NCBI GenBank assembly: GCA_905221205.1
Contig: CAJNCG010000004.1
Span: 124,001-188,000 of the forward strand
DNA length: 64,000 nt
Reading direction: 5' to 3'
Origin: a bacterium
GTDB taxonomy: Bacteria; Bacillota; Bacilli; Lactobacillales; Streptococcaceae
Both the position numbers and the translations under genes were made by a program. The notes under the pieces are model-generated. The model was not told the origin of the DNA, ran no database searches, and saw only the letters and a program-made list of their open reading frames with translations. How positions within the stretch are numbered: position 1 is the stretch's first letter; each line of letters opens with the position of its first letter. Below, one piece after another: positions 1 to 7,623 of this stretch.

Positions 1-1050
1 TATAAGAGCGTTTTTGAGGATTATGAGGTTATCTTGTCTTCTGGCAAGAAACAGGCTCCGGAAATCGAAGCCAAGCTTCACAAATCTGACCATATGATAA
101 ACTCATGGGTTATAGAAGCAGCTGCAGCAGATCCTTCAAAACAACGCTATACTTTCTTGGATTTAGATGGAGATGGCCAGTCTGAAATGTTAGTAGGTAG
201 CCAAACAGCAGGGAAGAATTATTTCTTTACAGGTTTGTATTATCTAAAAGAAGGTCAACCGACTCTACTAGCAGAGGGGTATGTAGCAGGGCATGGTGGT
301 GCTCGTAGCTCTATGAAATTCTTTAAGACAGGTGAGGTTTTGGCATTGACTTGGTCTTCTGGATCAGGTGAAGGGGAAGGAACTCTTTACAAACTAGAAG
401 GTGCCAAGGGGCCTACAAAAGTAGATAGCAAGTCTATCAAGATTACAGATAAGAAGTTGCTTGAGAATTTCGGTAAATCAGAAGCAGATGAAGTGACAGC
501 AGACAAGTTTACTTGGGAAGAGTTTAAATTTACCCCTGCTAAGGCAGAAACAAGTGCTAGCTCTTCCTCTTCTTCTAAATCGGAAGCAAGCAGTAGCAGT
601 ACAAGTAGTACTAGCAGTTCATCAAGTGAAAGCAAGAAAGAAGTCAAGGAAACGACTCCTTCCAAAACAGAAGAAACCGGTCCTTGGACAGCTGATAAAT
701 CCGCTGCTTTAGCAAGCTTTATGAAGAGTTGGGGTGATGAAATGGGTCAGCCTAACTATAAAAAAGGAATCGGATCGGGGAATATCAGTGCCGACATGCT
801 TTACTGGAAAGACGGTAGCAAACTAGATGCGGAATTTTCAAAAACAGGTAGTGGTACTGCCAAATACCGCATTGTAGAGACCTATAGTAATTGGGATAAT
901 TACCCAACCGTTCACAATTACTTCTTTGCCATTACAGACACTGGCGAAGGAATTGTTTTCCACTCACCAACTGCAAGTAGTGACGTGTTGTCACTGAATC
1001 CAACAGAAAACGTTGATTTGAGAAATAAATTTGCTAGCCTAGTAAAATAA
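1..1050 (+). CDS. DUF4767-domain protein, 5' end outside the window
   Basis: The reading frame is open from base 1, so the true start lies upstream; 349 residues are visible. The first half is a globular region of unknown function. A low-complexity Ser/Glu/Lys linker follows (about residues 183-220 of the visible part). The C-terminal ~120 residues begin near WTADKSAALASFMKSW and resemble the DUF4767 domain seen in streptococcal and lactobacillal lipoproteins. That layout, globular part, flexible linker, then DUF4767, suggests an extracellular or lipid-anchored protein, but the signal sequence cannot be seen. Function is unknown. A hairpin terminator follows directly. The domain call is from memory of the family; the partial nature is certain. 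Confidence 0.6.
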   Translation, partial: YKSVFEDYEVILSSGKKQAPEIEAKLHKSDHMINSWVIEAAAADPSKQRYTFLDLDGDGQSEMLVGSQTAGKNYFFTGLYYLKEGQPTLLAEGYVAGHGGARSSMKFFKTGEVLALTWSSGSGEGEGTLYKLEGAKGPTKVDSKSIKITDKKLLENFGKSEADEVTADKFTWEEFKFTPAKAETSASSSSSSKSEASSSSTSSTSSSSSESKKEVKETTPSKTEETGPWTADKSAALASFMKSWGDEMGQPNYKKGIGSGNISADMLYWKDGSKLDAEFSKTGSGTAKYRIVETYSNWDNYPTVHNYFFAITDTGEGIVFHSPTASSDVLSLNPTENVDLRNKFASLVK

Positions 1051-1059
1051 CTACAACAC

Positions 1060-1091
1060 AATCCTAGAAGATTTTTTCTGGGATTTTTTTT
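1060..1091 (+). terminator. Intrinsic terminator of the DUF4767 gene
   Basis: AATCCTAGAA pairs with TTCTGGGATT (one G-U) and is followed by a run of eight T, ten bases after the stop codon. Confidence 0.8.
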
Positions 1092-1121
1092 TGCTGAGTG
1101 GGATGCTTCAAGTTGTCTGGC

Positions 1122-1149
1122 TTGACTTTCTTGATGGAAGTTATATAAT
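1122..1149 (+). promoter_or_regulatory. Promoter of the VOC-family gene
   Basis: TTGACT (1122-1127), 16-base spacer, TATAAT (1144-1149), about 40 bases upstream of the ATG at 1190. Confidence 0.7.
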
Positions 1150-1189
1150 AGTTGTAATAATTAAAGTTACAATAAAAGAGGAAATATTT

Positions 1190-2047
1190 ATGACCTATGA
1201 ATACAAGAGCCACATTTATTTAGCAGAGGCAGTTTTAAATGTGAAGGATTTGGTCAGTCAAACAGCCTTTTATCAGCAGATTATTGGTTTAGAAATCTTA
1301 TCTCAAACTGAGACAGAGGCTGTTCTGGGCCTTGATGGAAAAGCCTTGGTACAGCTGATTCAAACACAAGAGAATGGAGAAGTAAGGGAACATCATGGTC
1401 TTTACCATCTAGCCATTCTTTTGCCGACGCGAAAGGCTTTGGCGGATGTCTTGAAGCACCTGATGGATTTACAGATTCCTCTTGTCGGAGGTGCAGACCA
1501 TGGTTACAGTGAGGCCCTTTACTTGGAGGATTTGGAGGGAAATGGCATTGAACTCTATCGAGATAAGCCGGTTTCTACATGGGATATTCGAGAAGATGGA
1601 CGTATTATCGGGGTGACGGGAGCCCTTGCGGCTCAGGATATCTATGAGTTGGGGGATAGAGTAGAGCCCTTTATCCTAGCAGAAGGTACGAGAATGGGGC
1701 ATATCCACCTGTCCGTCAAGGATAGTCGAAAGTCTAGCCAGTTTTATCAAAAGGTGTTAGGGCTAGAGGATAAGTTCAGTGTACCTAGTGCTAGTTGGAT
1801 TGCAGCTGGGGACTATCATCATCATTTGGCAGTCAACGAATGGGGAGGAAAAGGTTTGGCCAAGCGTAAGCAAGGCTTACCAGGTTTGGCCTACTATGTC
1901 ATCGAAGTCGCGCACAAAGAAGAACTGTTAGCGATTGCGCAGCAGGCACAAGAAGTTGATGCGTCAATTAAGTGGCTGACATCTATCCAGCTGGAAATCA
2001 CAGACCCAGACGGAATTGTGACTCGTATCCGCTTAGACAGGATGTGA
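1190..2047 (+). CDS. Two-domain VOC (glyoxalase/dioxygenase) family protein, CatE-like
   Basis: 285 residues. The ATG at 1190 is chosen because GAGGAAA lies just upstream and the promoter is at 1122-1149; an in-frame start at 1091 would precede the promoter. Two vicinal-oxygen-chelate halves are visible. The first carries GLYHLAILLP and EALYLEDLEGNGIELYRDKP; the second carries MGHIHLSVKDS and GDYHHHLAVNEWGG. This is the layout of the Bacillus CatE/YfiE extradiol dioxygenase group, with conserved metal-binding His and Glu in both halves. The family includes glyoxalases, ring-cleaving dioxygenases and resistance proteins; no aromatic-degradation gene is nearby, so the substrate is open. It is followed by an acetyltransferase gene on the same strand. 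Confidence 0.8.
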   Translation: MTYEYKSHIYLAEAVLNVKDLVSQTAFYQQIIGLEILSQTETEAVLGLDGKALVQLIQTQENGEVREHHGLYHLAILLPTRKALADVLKHLMDLQIPLVGGADHGYSEALYLEDLEGNGIELYRDKPVSTWDIREDGRIIGVTGALAAQDIYELGDRVEPFILAEGTRMGHIHLSVKDSRKSSQFYQKVLGLEDKFSVPSASWIAAGDYHHHLAVNEWGGKGLAKRKQGLPGLAYYVIEVAHKEELLAIAQQAQEVDASIKWLTSIQLEITDPDGIVTRIRLDRM

Positions 2048-2141
2048 TGAAGGTAGAGCATCAATTGTAGAAATTGCTCCTTATCCTAGTCAGATATGTC
2101 AAAATTTTGATATGATAGTAGGGAATAAGGAGAAGAATACA

Positions 2142-2699
2142 ATGACTAGTGAATACCAGAAAATGATAGCAGGCGAGTTTTATCGTCCATCGGACCCAGA
2201 ACTGAGAGCCTTAGCTCAGGCTTCTCGCCAAAAACAGGCTGCCTTTAACAAGGAAGAGGATCCCTTGAAGGGAGCCGAAATCATCAAGACTTGGTTTGGA
2301 TCAACCGGGCAAAATCTTTATGTCAATACGCGCTTGATGGTGGACTACGGTGTCAACATCCATCTAGGGGAAAATTTTTATTCTAATTGGAACTTGACCA
2401 TGCTGGACATCTGCCCTATTCGTATCGGGGATAATGCTATGATCGGACCCAACTGTCAGTTCTTGACACCCCTCCATCCACTAGATCCACAGGAGCGCAA
2501 TTCAGGTATCGAGTACGGAAAGCCTATCACAATCGGAGATAATTTCTGGGCTGGTGGTGGCGTTATTGTCCTTCCTGGAGTGACACTGGGAAATAATGTC
2601 GTTGCAGGAGCAGGGTCCGTGATTACCAAGTCCTTTGGTGACAATGTTGTCCTAGCTGGCAATCCTGCGCGCGTGATTAAGGAAATACCTGTGAAATAG
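2142..2699 (+). CDS. Maltose/galactoside O-acetyltransferase family protein
   Basis: 185 residues, the usual length for the NodL/LacA/Maa family of cytoplasmic acetyl-CoA:sugar O-acetyltransferases. The start at 2142 follows AAGGAG; an in-frame ATG at 2112 has no ribosome site. An N-terminal Mac-type helix region (about 1-55) precedes a left-handed beta-helix of hexapeptide repeats (IRIGDNAMIGPN, ITIGDNFWAGGG, VTLGNNVVAGAG). The catalytic His is H112 in TPLHPLDPQERN. The acceptor sugar cannot be read from sequence; LacA/Maa members usually acetylate galactosides, glucose or maltose. Confidence 0.85.
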   Translation: MTSEYQKMIAGEFYRPSDPELRALAQASRQKQAAFNKEEDPLKGAEIIKTWFGSTGQNLYVNTRLMVDYGVNIHLGENFYSNWNLTMLDICPIRIGDNAMIGPNCQFLTPLHPLDPQERNSGIEYGKPITIGDNFWAGGGVIVLPGVTLGNNVVAGAGSVITKSFGDNVVLAGNPARVIKEIPVK

Positions 2700-2703
2700 A
2701 AGT

Positions 2704-2734
2704 AAAAAGGAACAGCGGAGGTTGTTTCTTTTTT
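2704..2734 (+). terminator. Terminator of the acetyltransferase gene
   Basis: AAAAGGAACA and TGTTTCTTTTTT form an A/T-rich hairpin with one G-U pair and a T run, four bases after the stop codon. Confidence 0.55.
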
Positions 2735-2868
2735 GTAAGTTTCATCTCAGAAACTCTCTTTTCTGTAGTCTCTTGATTATGGAGGCATCACACTAGTGAG
2801 TGCTAGTTTAAAAATTATTTCCAGTAGTTCTGTATCAAATGATTGAGCCGATCTTAACTAAAACCGAA

Positions 2869-2923
2869 CTTAAGAAAACTTTCAGAAAAAGTTCAGATTT
2901 CTTTCAGACTTCCCTTGTAAACT
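2869..2923 (+). promoter_or_regulatory. Four 11-bp-phased direct repeats ending 10 bases before a -10-like box
   Basis: CTTAAG (2869), TTTCAG (2880), GTTCAG (2891) and TTTCAG (2902) recur with exact 11-base periodicity, and TAAACT (2918-2923) lies ten bases after the last copy. No usable -35 is seen. OmpR-type regulators such as CiaR (TTTAAG-N5-TTTAAG) bind this kind of helically phased repeat in place of the -35. The regulator here is unknown. Confidence 0.5.
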
Positions 2924-2956
2924 AAGGTTAAGCTAAATGAAGGAGAGGAAAAAGCT

Positions 2957-4192
2957 ATGAAATCAAAAAAATGGATCCTAATCTTAACCAGTTTAACAGC
3001 TTTGACCTTGATGACAGCTTGTGGGCAGTCAACGACTACATCAAATACCAATGCAACTATAAATAGTGCCACAACAACTTCAACAAAGACCAACCAAACT
3101 TCTTATTTTACAGAAAAGGACTATGATACTTCCTATGATGAAAGCACAGCTTCTAAGATTGAGCTATCTGGATCATCAGCGAACGTCTCTGGAGATGGGG
3201 TGACAGTCTCTGGTTCAACAGTTACCATTACAAAATCCGGAACCTATGTGATTTCAGGTCAGTCTGACGGAGTGCAGATCAAGGTCGAGGCAGATAAGGC
3301 AGCAGATGTTCATCTAGTCCTAAAAGGTGCGACCATGACCAATACCAATGCAGCAATTTCAGCGACATCAGCCGGTCATGTCTACCTGACTCTGGTGGAG
3401 GGAACTACCAACAGTCTCTCTGACTCAAGCTCTAATAGTGATGACAAGGCAAATGCAGCTCTCTTTTCTAAGGTGGATTTGACCATCAATGGCTCAGGTA
3501 CCCTTACTGTCGATGGCAAGAAGAACAACGGAATCAAGGCCAACGACACCCTCCACATCACGGGTGGAACCTATAACATCACAGCAGTTGGCGATGCCTT
3601 TAATGTCAATGATGAACTCAATATCACTGGTACAACCATGACCATCGATGCCAAGGAAGATGGTGTCAAAGTTGATAATGATGAGGATATGACTGTCGGC
3701 AATATTTATTTGGCTAACAATACCATAACAGTCACAGCAGGAGATGATGGCATTCACGCTTCTGGTAACCTAGTGATTGATAGCGGTACTTACACCGTCA
3801 AGAATTCCACAGAAGGAATTGAAGGGAAAGGCATTACGATTAATGGTGGTGATATCAATGTCTACGCGACAGATGATGGGGTCAATGCAGCAAATAAAAA
3901 TGCCCAGCAAAGCGATATTTACTTTACCATGACAGGTGGTAATCTAACTGTAGAAGTCGGTCAAGGTGACACAGATCCGATTGACTCAAACGGGAATATC
4001 ACGGTCACAGGCGGAACCATTAAAATGATTGGTCAAACAGGTTTTGACTTTGACGGAACTGCGACCTATACAGGTGGAGACATCTATCTCAATGGCGAAA
4101 AACAAACTGATATTGTGAATTCTATGCCTGGAGGCGGTGGATTAAATGGAGGACCTCAAGGCGACGGTCCAGCCCCAGATAAACGAGGATAA
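2957..4192 (+). CDS. Lipoprotein with Cthe_2159-type beta-helix carbohydrate-binding domain
   Basis: 411 residues. A lipoprotein signal peptide ends at the lipobox LMTAC (Cys22), so the mature protein should sit on the outer face of the membrane. A Ser/Thr/Asn-rich tether (23-50) leads into a long array of short beta repeats rich in T-I, N-G-S-G-T and GDDGIHA/EDGVKVDND motifs. That is typical of the right-handed parallel beta-helix family named after Clostridium thermocellum Cthe_2159, which binds polysaccharides and Ca2+. The C-terminus is Gly/Pro-rich (MPGGGGLNGGPQGDG). Start chosen from AAGGAGAGG ten bases upstream. Four phased repeats upstream suggest two-component control. Ligand and physiological role are unknown. 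Confidence 0.75.
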   Translation: MKSKKWILILTSLTALTLMTACGQSTTTSNTNATINSATTTSTKTNQTSYFTEKDYDTSYDESTASKIELSGSSANVSGDGVTVSGSTVTITKSGTYVISGQSDGVQIKVEADKAADVHLVLKGATMTNTNAAISATSAGHVYLTLVEGTTNSLSDSSSNSDDKANAALFSKVDLTINGSGTLTVDGKKNNGIKANDTLHITGGTYNITAVGDAFNVNDELNITGTTMTIDAKEDGVKVDNDEDMTVGNIYLANNTITVTAGDDGIHASGNLVIDSGTYTVKNSTEGIEGKGITINGGDINVYATDDGVNAANKNAQQSDIYFTMTGGNLTVEVGQGDTDPIDSNGNITVTGGTIKMIGQTGFDFDGTATYTGGDIYLNGEKQTDIVNSMPGGGGLNGGPQGDGPAPDKRG

Positions 4193-4195
4193 ACA

Positions 4196-4232
4196 AAAAA
4201 GGATAGCATTCGATTAGAATGGCTATCTTTTT
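4196..4232 (+). terminator. Terminator of the beta-helix lipoprotein gene
   Basis: GGATAGCATTC and GAATGGCTATC form a hairpin with one bulge, flanked by A and T runs, immediately after the stop codon. Confidence 0.8.
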
Positions 4233-4320
4233 ATATGGGTGATAGATTCATATTTTACGAGTGATTTTGCAATTGTAGCTTTCAAAGGCTAAATTGTTCA
4301 GTCACCCGTTTTCGTTTACT

Positions 4321-4471
4321 TATACTCAATGAAAATCAAAGAGCAAACTAGGAAACTAGCCACAGGCTGCTCAAAACACTGTTTTGAGGTTGTAGATAAG
4401 ACTGACGAAGTCAGTCACATATATATGGCAAGGCGACGTTGACGCGGTTTGGAGAGATTTTCGAAGGGTAT
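4321..4471 (-). repeat. BOX element (A-B-C type), reverse orientation
   Basis: About 151 bp running from ATACTCAATGAAAATCAAAG to TTCGAAGGGTAT. It contains GGCAAGGCGACGTTGACG, the boxA core that BOX-PCR primers target, so boxA is at the right end and the element reads on the minus strand. The boxB part contains CTGACGAAGTCAG. It occupies most of the 4233-4556 gap between the lipoprotein and phosphorylase genes. The copies at 22436 and 40227 read the other way. Confidence 0.9.
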
Positions 4472-4556
4472 AAAATGCTTCTATCATATCGTGAAGCTAG
4501 CTTGTTAGCAATATGCAAAAAGAGACCAAAAGTTCCTCAGTTCATCAGTCCCCTCC

Positions 4557-4584
4557 TTGACACTCCGTCAGCTTTTGATACAAT
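4557..4584 (+). promoter_or_regulatory. Promoter of the nucleoside phosphorylase gene
   Basis: TTGACA (4557-4562), 16-base spacer, TGA-TACAAT (-10 at 4579-4584). Confidence 0.7.
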
Positions 4585-4609
4585 AGTACAAAATCAGAGG
4601 AGGTGGGCT

Positions 4610-5374
4610 ATGATTCAGAAACATGCGATTCCCATTTTAGAGTTTGATGATAATCCTCAGGCGGTCATCATGCCCAATCACGAGGGGTTGGACTTGCACT
4701 TGCCTAAGAAGTGTGTCTATGCATTTTTGGGTGAGGAGATTGACCGTTATGCGAGGGAAGTAGGGGCGGACTGTGTCGGCGAATTCGTTTCTGCCACCAA
4801 GACTTATCCAGTCTATGTTGTGAACTACAAGGGTGAGGAAATTTGTCTGGCCCAGGCTCCTGTCGGTTCCGCTCCAGCGGCCCAGTTTATGGATTGGTTG
4901 ATTGGCTACGGTGTGGAGCAGATCATTTCCACCGGAACCTGTGGTGTGCTAGCTGATATAGAGGAGAATGCCTTTCTAGTCCCGGTTTGCGCTCTGCGAG
5001 ATGAAGGAGCTAGTTATCACTATGTGGCACCTTCTCGTTATATGGAAATTCAGCCAGAGGCTATTGCTGCCATTGAGCGAGTTTTGGAAGACAGAGAGAT
5101 TCCCTATGAAGAAGTCATGGCCTGGTCTACAGATGGCTTTTACCGAGAAACAGCTGAAAAGGTGGCTTATCGCAAGGAGGAAGGCTGTGCTGTTGTGGAG
5201 ATGGAGTGTGCTGCACTTGCGGCAGTAGCTCAATTGCGTGGTGTTCTCTGGGGAGAATTGTTGTTCACAGCGGATTCTCTAGCAGACTTGGACCAGTACG
5301 ATAGTCGTGACTGGGGTTCAGAGGCTTTCGAAAAGGCCTTGGAACTCTGCCTTGAGATAGCCTCTCAGATCTAG
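4610..5374 (+). CDS. Nucleoside phosphorylase (PNP/UDP phosphorylase superfamily)
   Basis: 254 residues from the ATG at 4610, which has GAGGAGG seven bases upstream; the frame extends to 4439 inside the BOX repeat but has no promoter there. Diagnostic segments are APVGSAPAAQFMDWLI, the phosphate/ribose loop STGTCGVLAD and the nucleoside-binding VVEMECAALAAVA, whose Met-Glu pair contacts the ribose. The enzyme should split a nucleoside with phosphate to a base and (deoxy)ribose-1-phosphate in salvage. Sequence alone does not say uridine or purine; the overall look is closest to uridine phosphorylase-like proteins of streptococci. Confidence 0.8.
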   Translation: MIQKHAIPILEFDDNPQAVIMPNHEGLDLHLPKKCVYAFLGEEIDRYAREVGADCVGEFVSATKTYPVYVVNYKGEEICLAQAPVGSAPAAQFMDWLIGYGVEQIISTGTCGVLADIEENAFLVPVCALRDEGASYHYVAPSRYMEIQPEAIAAIERVLEDREIPYEEVMAWSTDGFYRETAEKVAYRKEEGCAVVEMECAALAAVAQLRGVLWGELLFTADSLADLDQYDSRDWGSEAFEKALELCLEIASQI

Positions 5375-5389
5375 CTACTCTCCTTCTTT

Positions 5390-5401
5390 TTATGGTACAA
5401 T
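5390..5401 (+). promoter_or_regulatory. Extended -10 promoter of ktrB, six bases before the ATG
   Basis: TATGGTACAAT, with TACAAT at 5396-5401 and no recognisable -35. The ktrB ATG is at 5408, so a normal start site would make the message leaderless or nearly so. Confidence 0.6.
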
Positions 5402-5407
5402 GGATGT

Positions 5408-6787
5408 ATGTTATTCAAATTATTTGTGAAAAAACTTGAAAGGGTCTTGGGCGGGCTTTCGCCAGCTCGTCGGATTTTTTTAAGTTTCGCTGGAGTTATT
5501 TTTATAGGTTCTCTCCTTTTGAGTTTGCCTTTTGTCCAGGCAAGCGGTTCGCAGGCTACATATTTTGACCATCTTTTTACGACGGTGTCCATGGTCTGTG
5601 TGACCGGCCTCTTTACGCAGCCGGTAGCTACCACCTATAATGTCTGGGGTCAGCTTATTTGTATGCTCTTGATCCAGATTGGTGGTCTGGGGCTTATGAC
5701 CTTTATTGGGGTCTTTTATATTCAGGGAAAGCAAAAGCTCAGTCTTCGCAGTCGTGAAACCATTCAGGAGAGCTTTAGTTACGGGGAAACTCGGTCACTG
5801 AAGGCCTTTATGCGGTCTATCTTTTTGACGACTTTTCTGGTGGAGGGCTTGGGTGCCTTCCTGTTAAGTTTTCGTTTTATTCCTGAGTTCGGCTGGGGAC
5901 GGGGCATTTTTACTTCTATCTTTTTAGCCATTTCAGCCTTTTGTAATGCTGGTTTTGATAATTTCGGCAGTAGCAGTTTAGTGAATTTTCAGACGGATCC
6001 TTTAATCAATCTGGTCATTGCTGGTTTGATTATCACGGGTGGTCTGGGCTTTATGGTCTGGTTTGACTTGGCAACCCAGCTAGGCAAGAAGAAAAAACGT
6101 AGACTACGTTTTCACACCAAGTTGGTCCTCTTCTTGACTGCAGGGATTTTGCTGTTTGGGACAGGAGCTACGCTCTTTACAGAGTGGCACAATCCTGGAA
6201 CCATTGGCAATCTTAGTGTCCCAGAGAAAGTGCTGGTTAGCTTTTTCCAAACCGTCAGCATGAGAACGGCTGGTTTTGCCTCTATTGACTACACCCAAGC
6301 TCGGCCTGTGACCCTGTTTATCTATATCCTACAGATGTTTCTGGGTGGAGCACCTGGAGGGACGGCTGGGGGTCTTAAGATTACGACCTTCTTTGTCTTG
6401 TTGGTCTTTGCTCGTAGTGAATTGCTGGGCTTGCCTCATGCCAATGTTGCGCAGAGAACCATTGAAGCTCGAACAGTCCAAAAATCCTTTAGTGTCTTCA
6501 TTATCTTTTTGATGACCTTCTTGTTGGGCTTGATGTTGCTGGGAATTACGGCAGAAGGAACGCCGCGTTTTATCTACCTCATGTTTGAGACCATTTCCGC
6601 CCTTGCGACAGTTGGGGTAACGGCAAATTTGACACCAGAATTGGGCAAGTTGGCTCTCAGTATTGTCATGTTGCTTATGTTTATCGGCCGTATCGGTCCC
6701 TTGACCTTGCTGGTTAGTCTAGCGGATTACCAGCCGGATAAGAAAGATTTGATTCAGTATATGAAAGCAGATATTAGTATTGGATAA
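5408..6787 (+). CDS. ktrB: Potassium uptake channel subunit KtrB/TrkH
   Basis: 459 residues, a typical KtrB length. Four membrane-pore-membrane repeats are visible through their selectivity-filter glycines: SMVCVTGLF, AFCNAGFDNFG, SMRTAGFAS and ALATVGVTAN. This is the integral-membrane K+-translocating dimer, which works with the cytosolic RCK ring encoded by the next gene. No Shine-Dalgarno lies before the ATG at 5408, because the -10 box ends only six bases upstream. In-frame GTG (5426) is no better supported and lies inside the conserved N-terminus. The pair matches the pneumococcal TrkH-CabP system. Stop overlaps nothing; ktrA starts 13 bases later. Confidence 0.9.
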   Translation: MLFKLFVKKLERVLGGLSPARRIFLSFAGVIFIGSLLLSLPFVQASGSQATYFDHLFTTVSMVCVTGLFTQPVATTYNVWGQLICMLLIQIGGLGLMTFIGVFYIQGKQKLSLRSRETIQESFSYGETRSLKAFMRSIFLTTFLVEGLGAFLLSFRFIPEFGWGRGIFTSIFLAISAFCNAGFDNFGSSSLVNFQTDPLINLVIAGLIITGGLGFMVWFDLATQLGKKKKRRLRFHTKLVLFLTAGILLFGTGATLFTEWHNPGTIGNLSVPEKVLVSFFQTVSMRTAGFASIDYTQARPVTLFIYILQMFLGGAPGGTAGGLKITTFFVLLVFARSELLGLPHANVAQRTIEARTVQKSFSVFIIFLMTFLLGLMLLGITAEGTPRFIYLMFETISALATVGVTANLTPELGKLALSIVMLLMFIGRIGPLTLLVSLADYQPDKKDLIQYMKADISIG

Positions 6788-6800
6788 GAAAGGAAGAACG

Positions 6801-7466
6801 ATGTCAGATCGTACGATTGGAATTTTAGGCTTGGGGATTTTTGGGAGTAGTGTCCTGACGGCCCTCGCCAAGCAAGATATGAATATTATTGCCATTGACG
6901 ACCACGCCGAGCGCATCAATCAATTTGAGCCTGTTTTGGCGCGTGGAGTTGTGGGCGATATTACAGATGAGGAACTTCTCAGAACCGCAGGGATTGATAC
7001 TTGTGATACAGTTGTCGTTGCAACAGGGGAAAATCTGGAGTCGAGTGTGCTTGCAGTGATGCATTGTAAGAGTTTGGGCGTACCAAGGGTTATTGCCAAG
7101 GTCAAAAGCCAGACAGCCAAGAAGGTACTGGAAAAAATCGGTGCTGACTCGGTAATCTCGCCTGAGTATGAAATGGGGCAATCCCTAGCACAGACCATTC
7201 TCTTTCATAACAATGTTGATGTCTTTCAGCTGGATAAAAATGTGTCTATCGTAGAGATGAAAATCCCTAGTGTTTGGGCAGGCCAAAGCCTGAGTCAGCT
7301 GGATCTACGTGGCAAATACAACCTCAATGTCCTAGGATTTCGTGAACAGGAAAATTCACAACTGGATGTCCAGTTTGGACCCAATGACCTCTTGAAAGCA
7401 GATGCCTATATCTTGGCAGTCATTAACAACCAGTATCTAGACGACTTGGCAGAATTGAATTCGTAA
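6801..7466 (+). CDS. ktrA: Potassium uptake regulatory subunit KtrA (c-di-AMP-binding CabP)
   Basis: 221 residues. The ATG at 6801 follows AAGGAAG; an upstream in-frame start at 6780 would overlap ktrB and lacks a ribosome site. RCK_N occupies about 1-130: Rossmann motif GILGLGIFGSSV, acidic end AIDDHAE, then VVATGENLESS. RCK_C occupies about 140-221 (IVEMKIPSVWAGQSL). The family forms an octameric ring that gates KtrB in response to ATP/ADP. In pneumococcus the equivalent protein, CabP, binds c-di-AMP and loses its grip on the channel when bound, lowering K+ uptake; that role is transferred here by orthology, not seen. Confidence 0.9.
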   Translation: MSDRTIGILGLGIFGSSVLTALAKQDMNIIAIDDHAERINQFEPVLARGVVGDITDEELLRTAGIDTCDTVVVATGENLESSVLAVMHCKSLGVPRVIAKVKSQTAKKVLEKIGADSVISPEYEMGQSLAQTILFHNNVDVFQLDKNVSIVEMKIPSVWAGQSLSQLDLRGKYNLNVLGFREQENSQLDVQFGPNDLLKADAYILAVINNQYLDDLAELNS

Positions 7467-7467
7467 G

Positions 7468-7488
7468 GAGGGGAATCCCCTCTTTTTT
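7468..7488 (+). terminator. Terminator of the ktrBA operon
   Basis: GAGGGG-AAT-CCCCTC followed by six T, one base after the ktrA stop codon. Confidence 0.9.
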
Positions 7489-7557
7489 GATGTCCAAGAT
7501 AGCAAATAGAGATAGCAACCCTTGTATTCTAGTAAAAGTCCTTCAAAAGCTGGACTT

Positions 7558-7568
7558 TATGGTAAAAT
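7558..7568 (+). promoter_or_regulatory. Extended -10 promoter of the glycosyltransferase gene
   Basis: TATGGTAAAAT with TAAAAT at 7563-7568, 55 bases before the ATG at 7624. A convincing -35 is absent, as in many promoters here. Confidence 0.6.
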
Positions 7569-7623
7569 AGAAAGAAGTGACAAGAGAGAGTAAGAAAAAA
7601 TCAGTCCCCTAAAGGAGTAGATT

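Noticed and set aside
4439..4609. N-terminal extension of the nucleoside phosphorylase into the BOX element
   Set aside because: A good promoter (4557-4584) and GAGGAGG lie inside this stretch, and the extension would be repeat-derived.
6780..6800. Upstream start of ktrA overlapping ktrB
   Set aside because: No ribosome site precedes 6780, whereas AAGGAAG is correctly spaced for the ATG at 6801.
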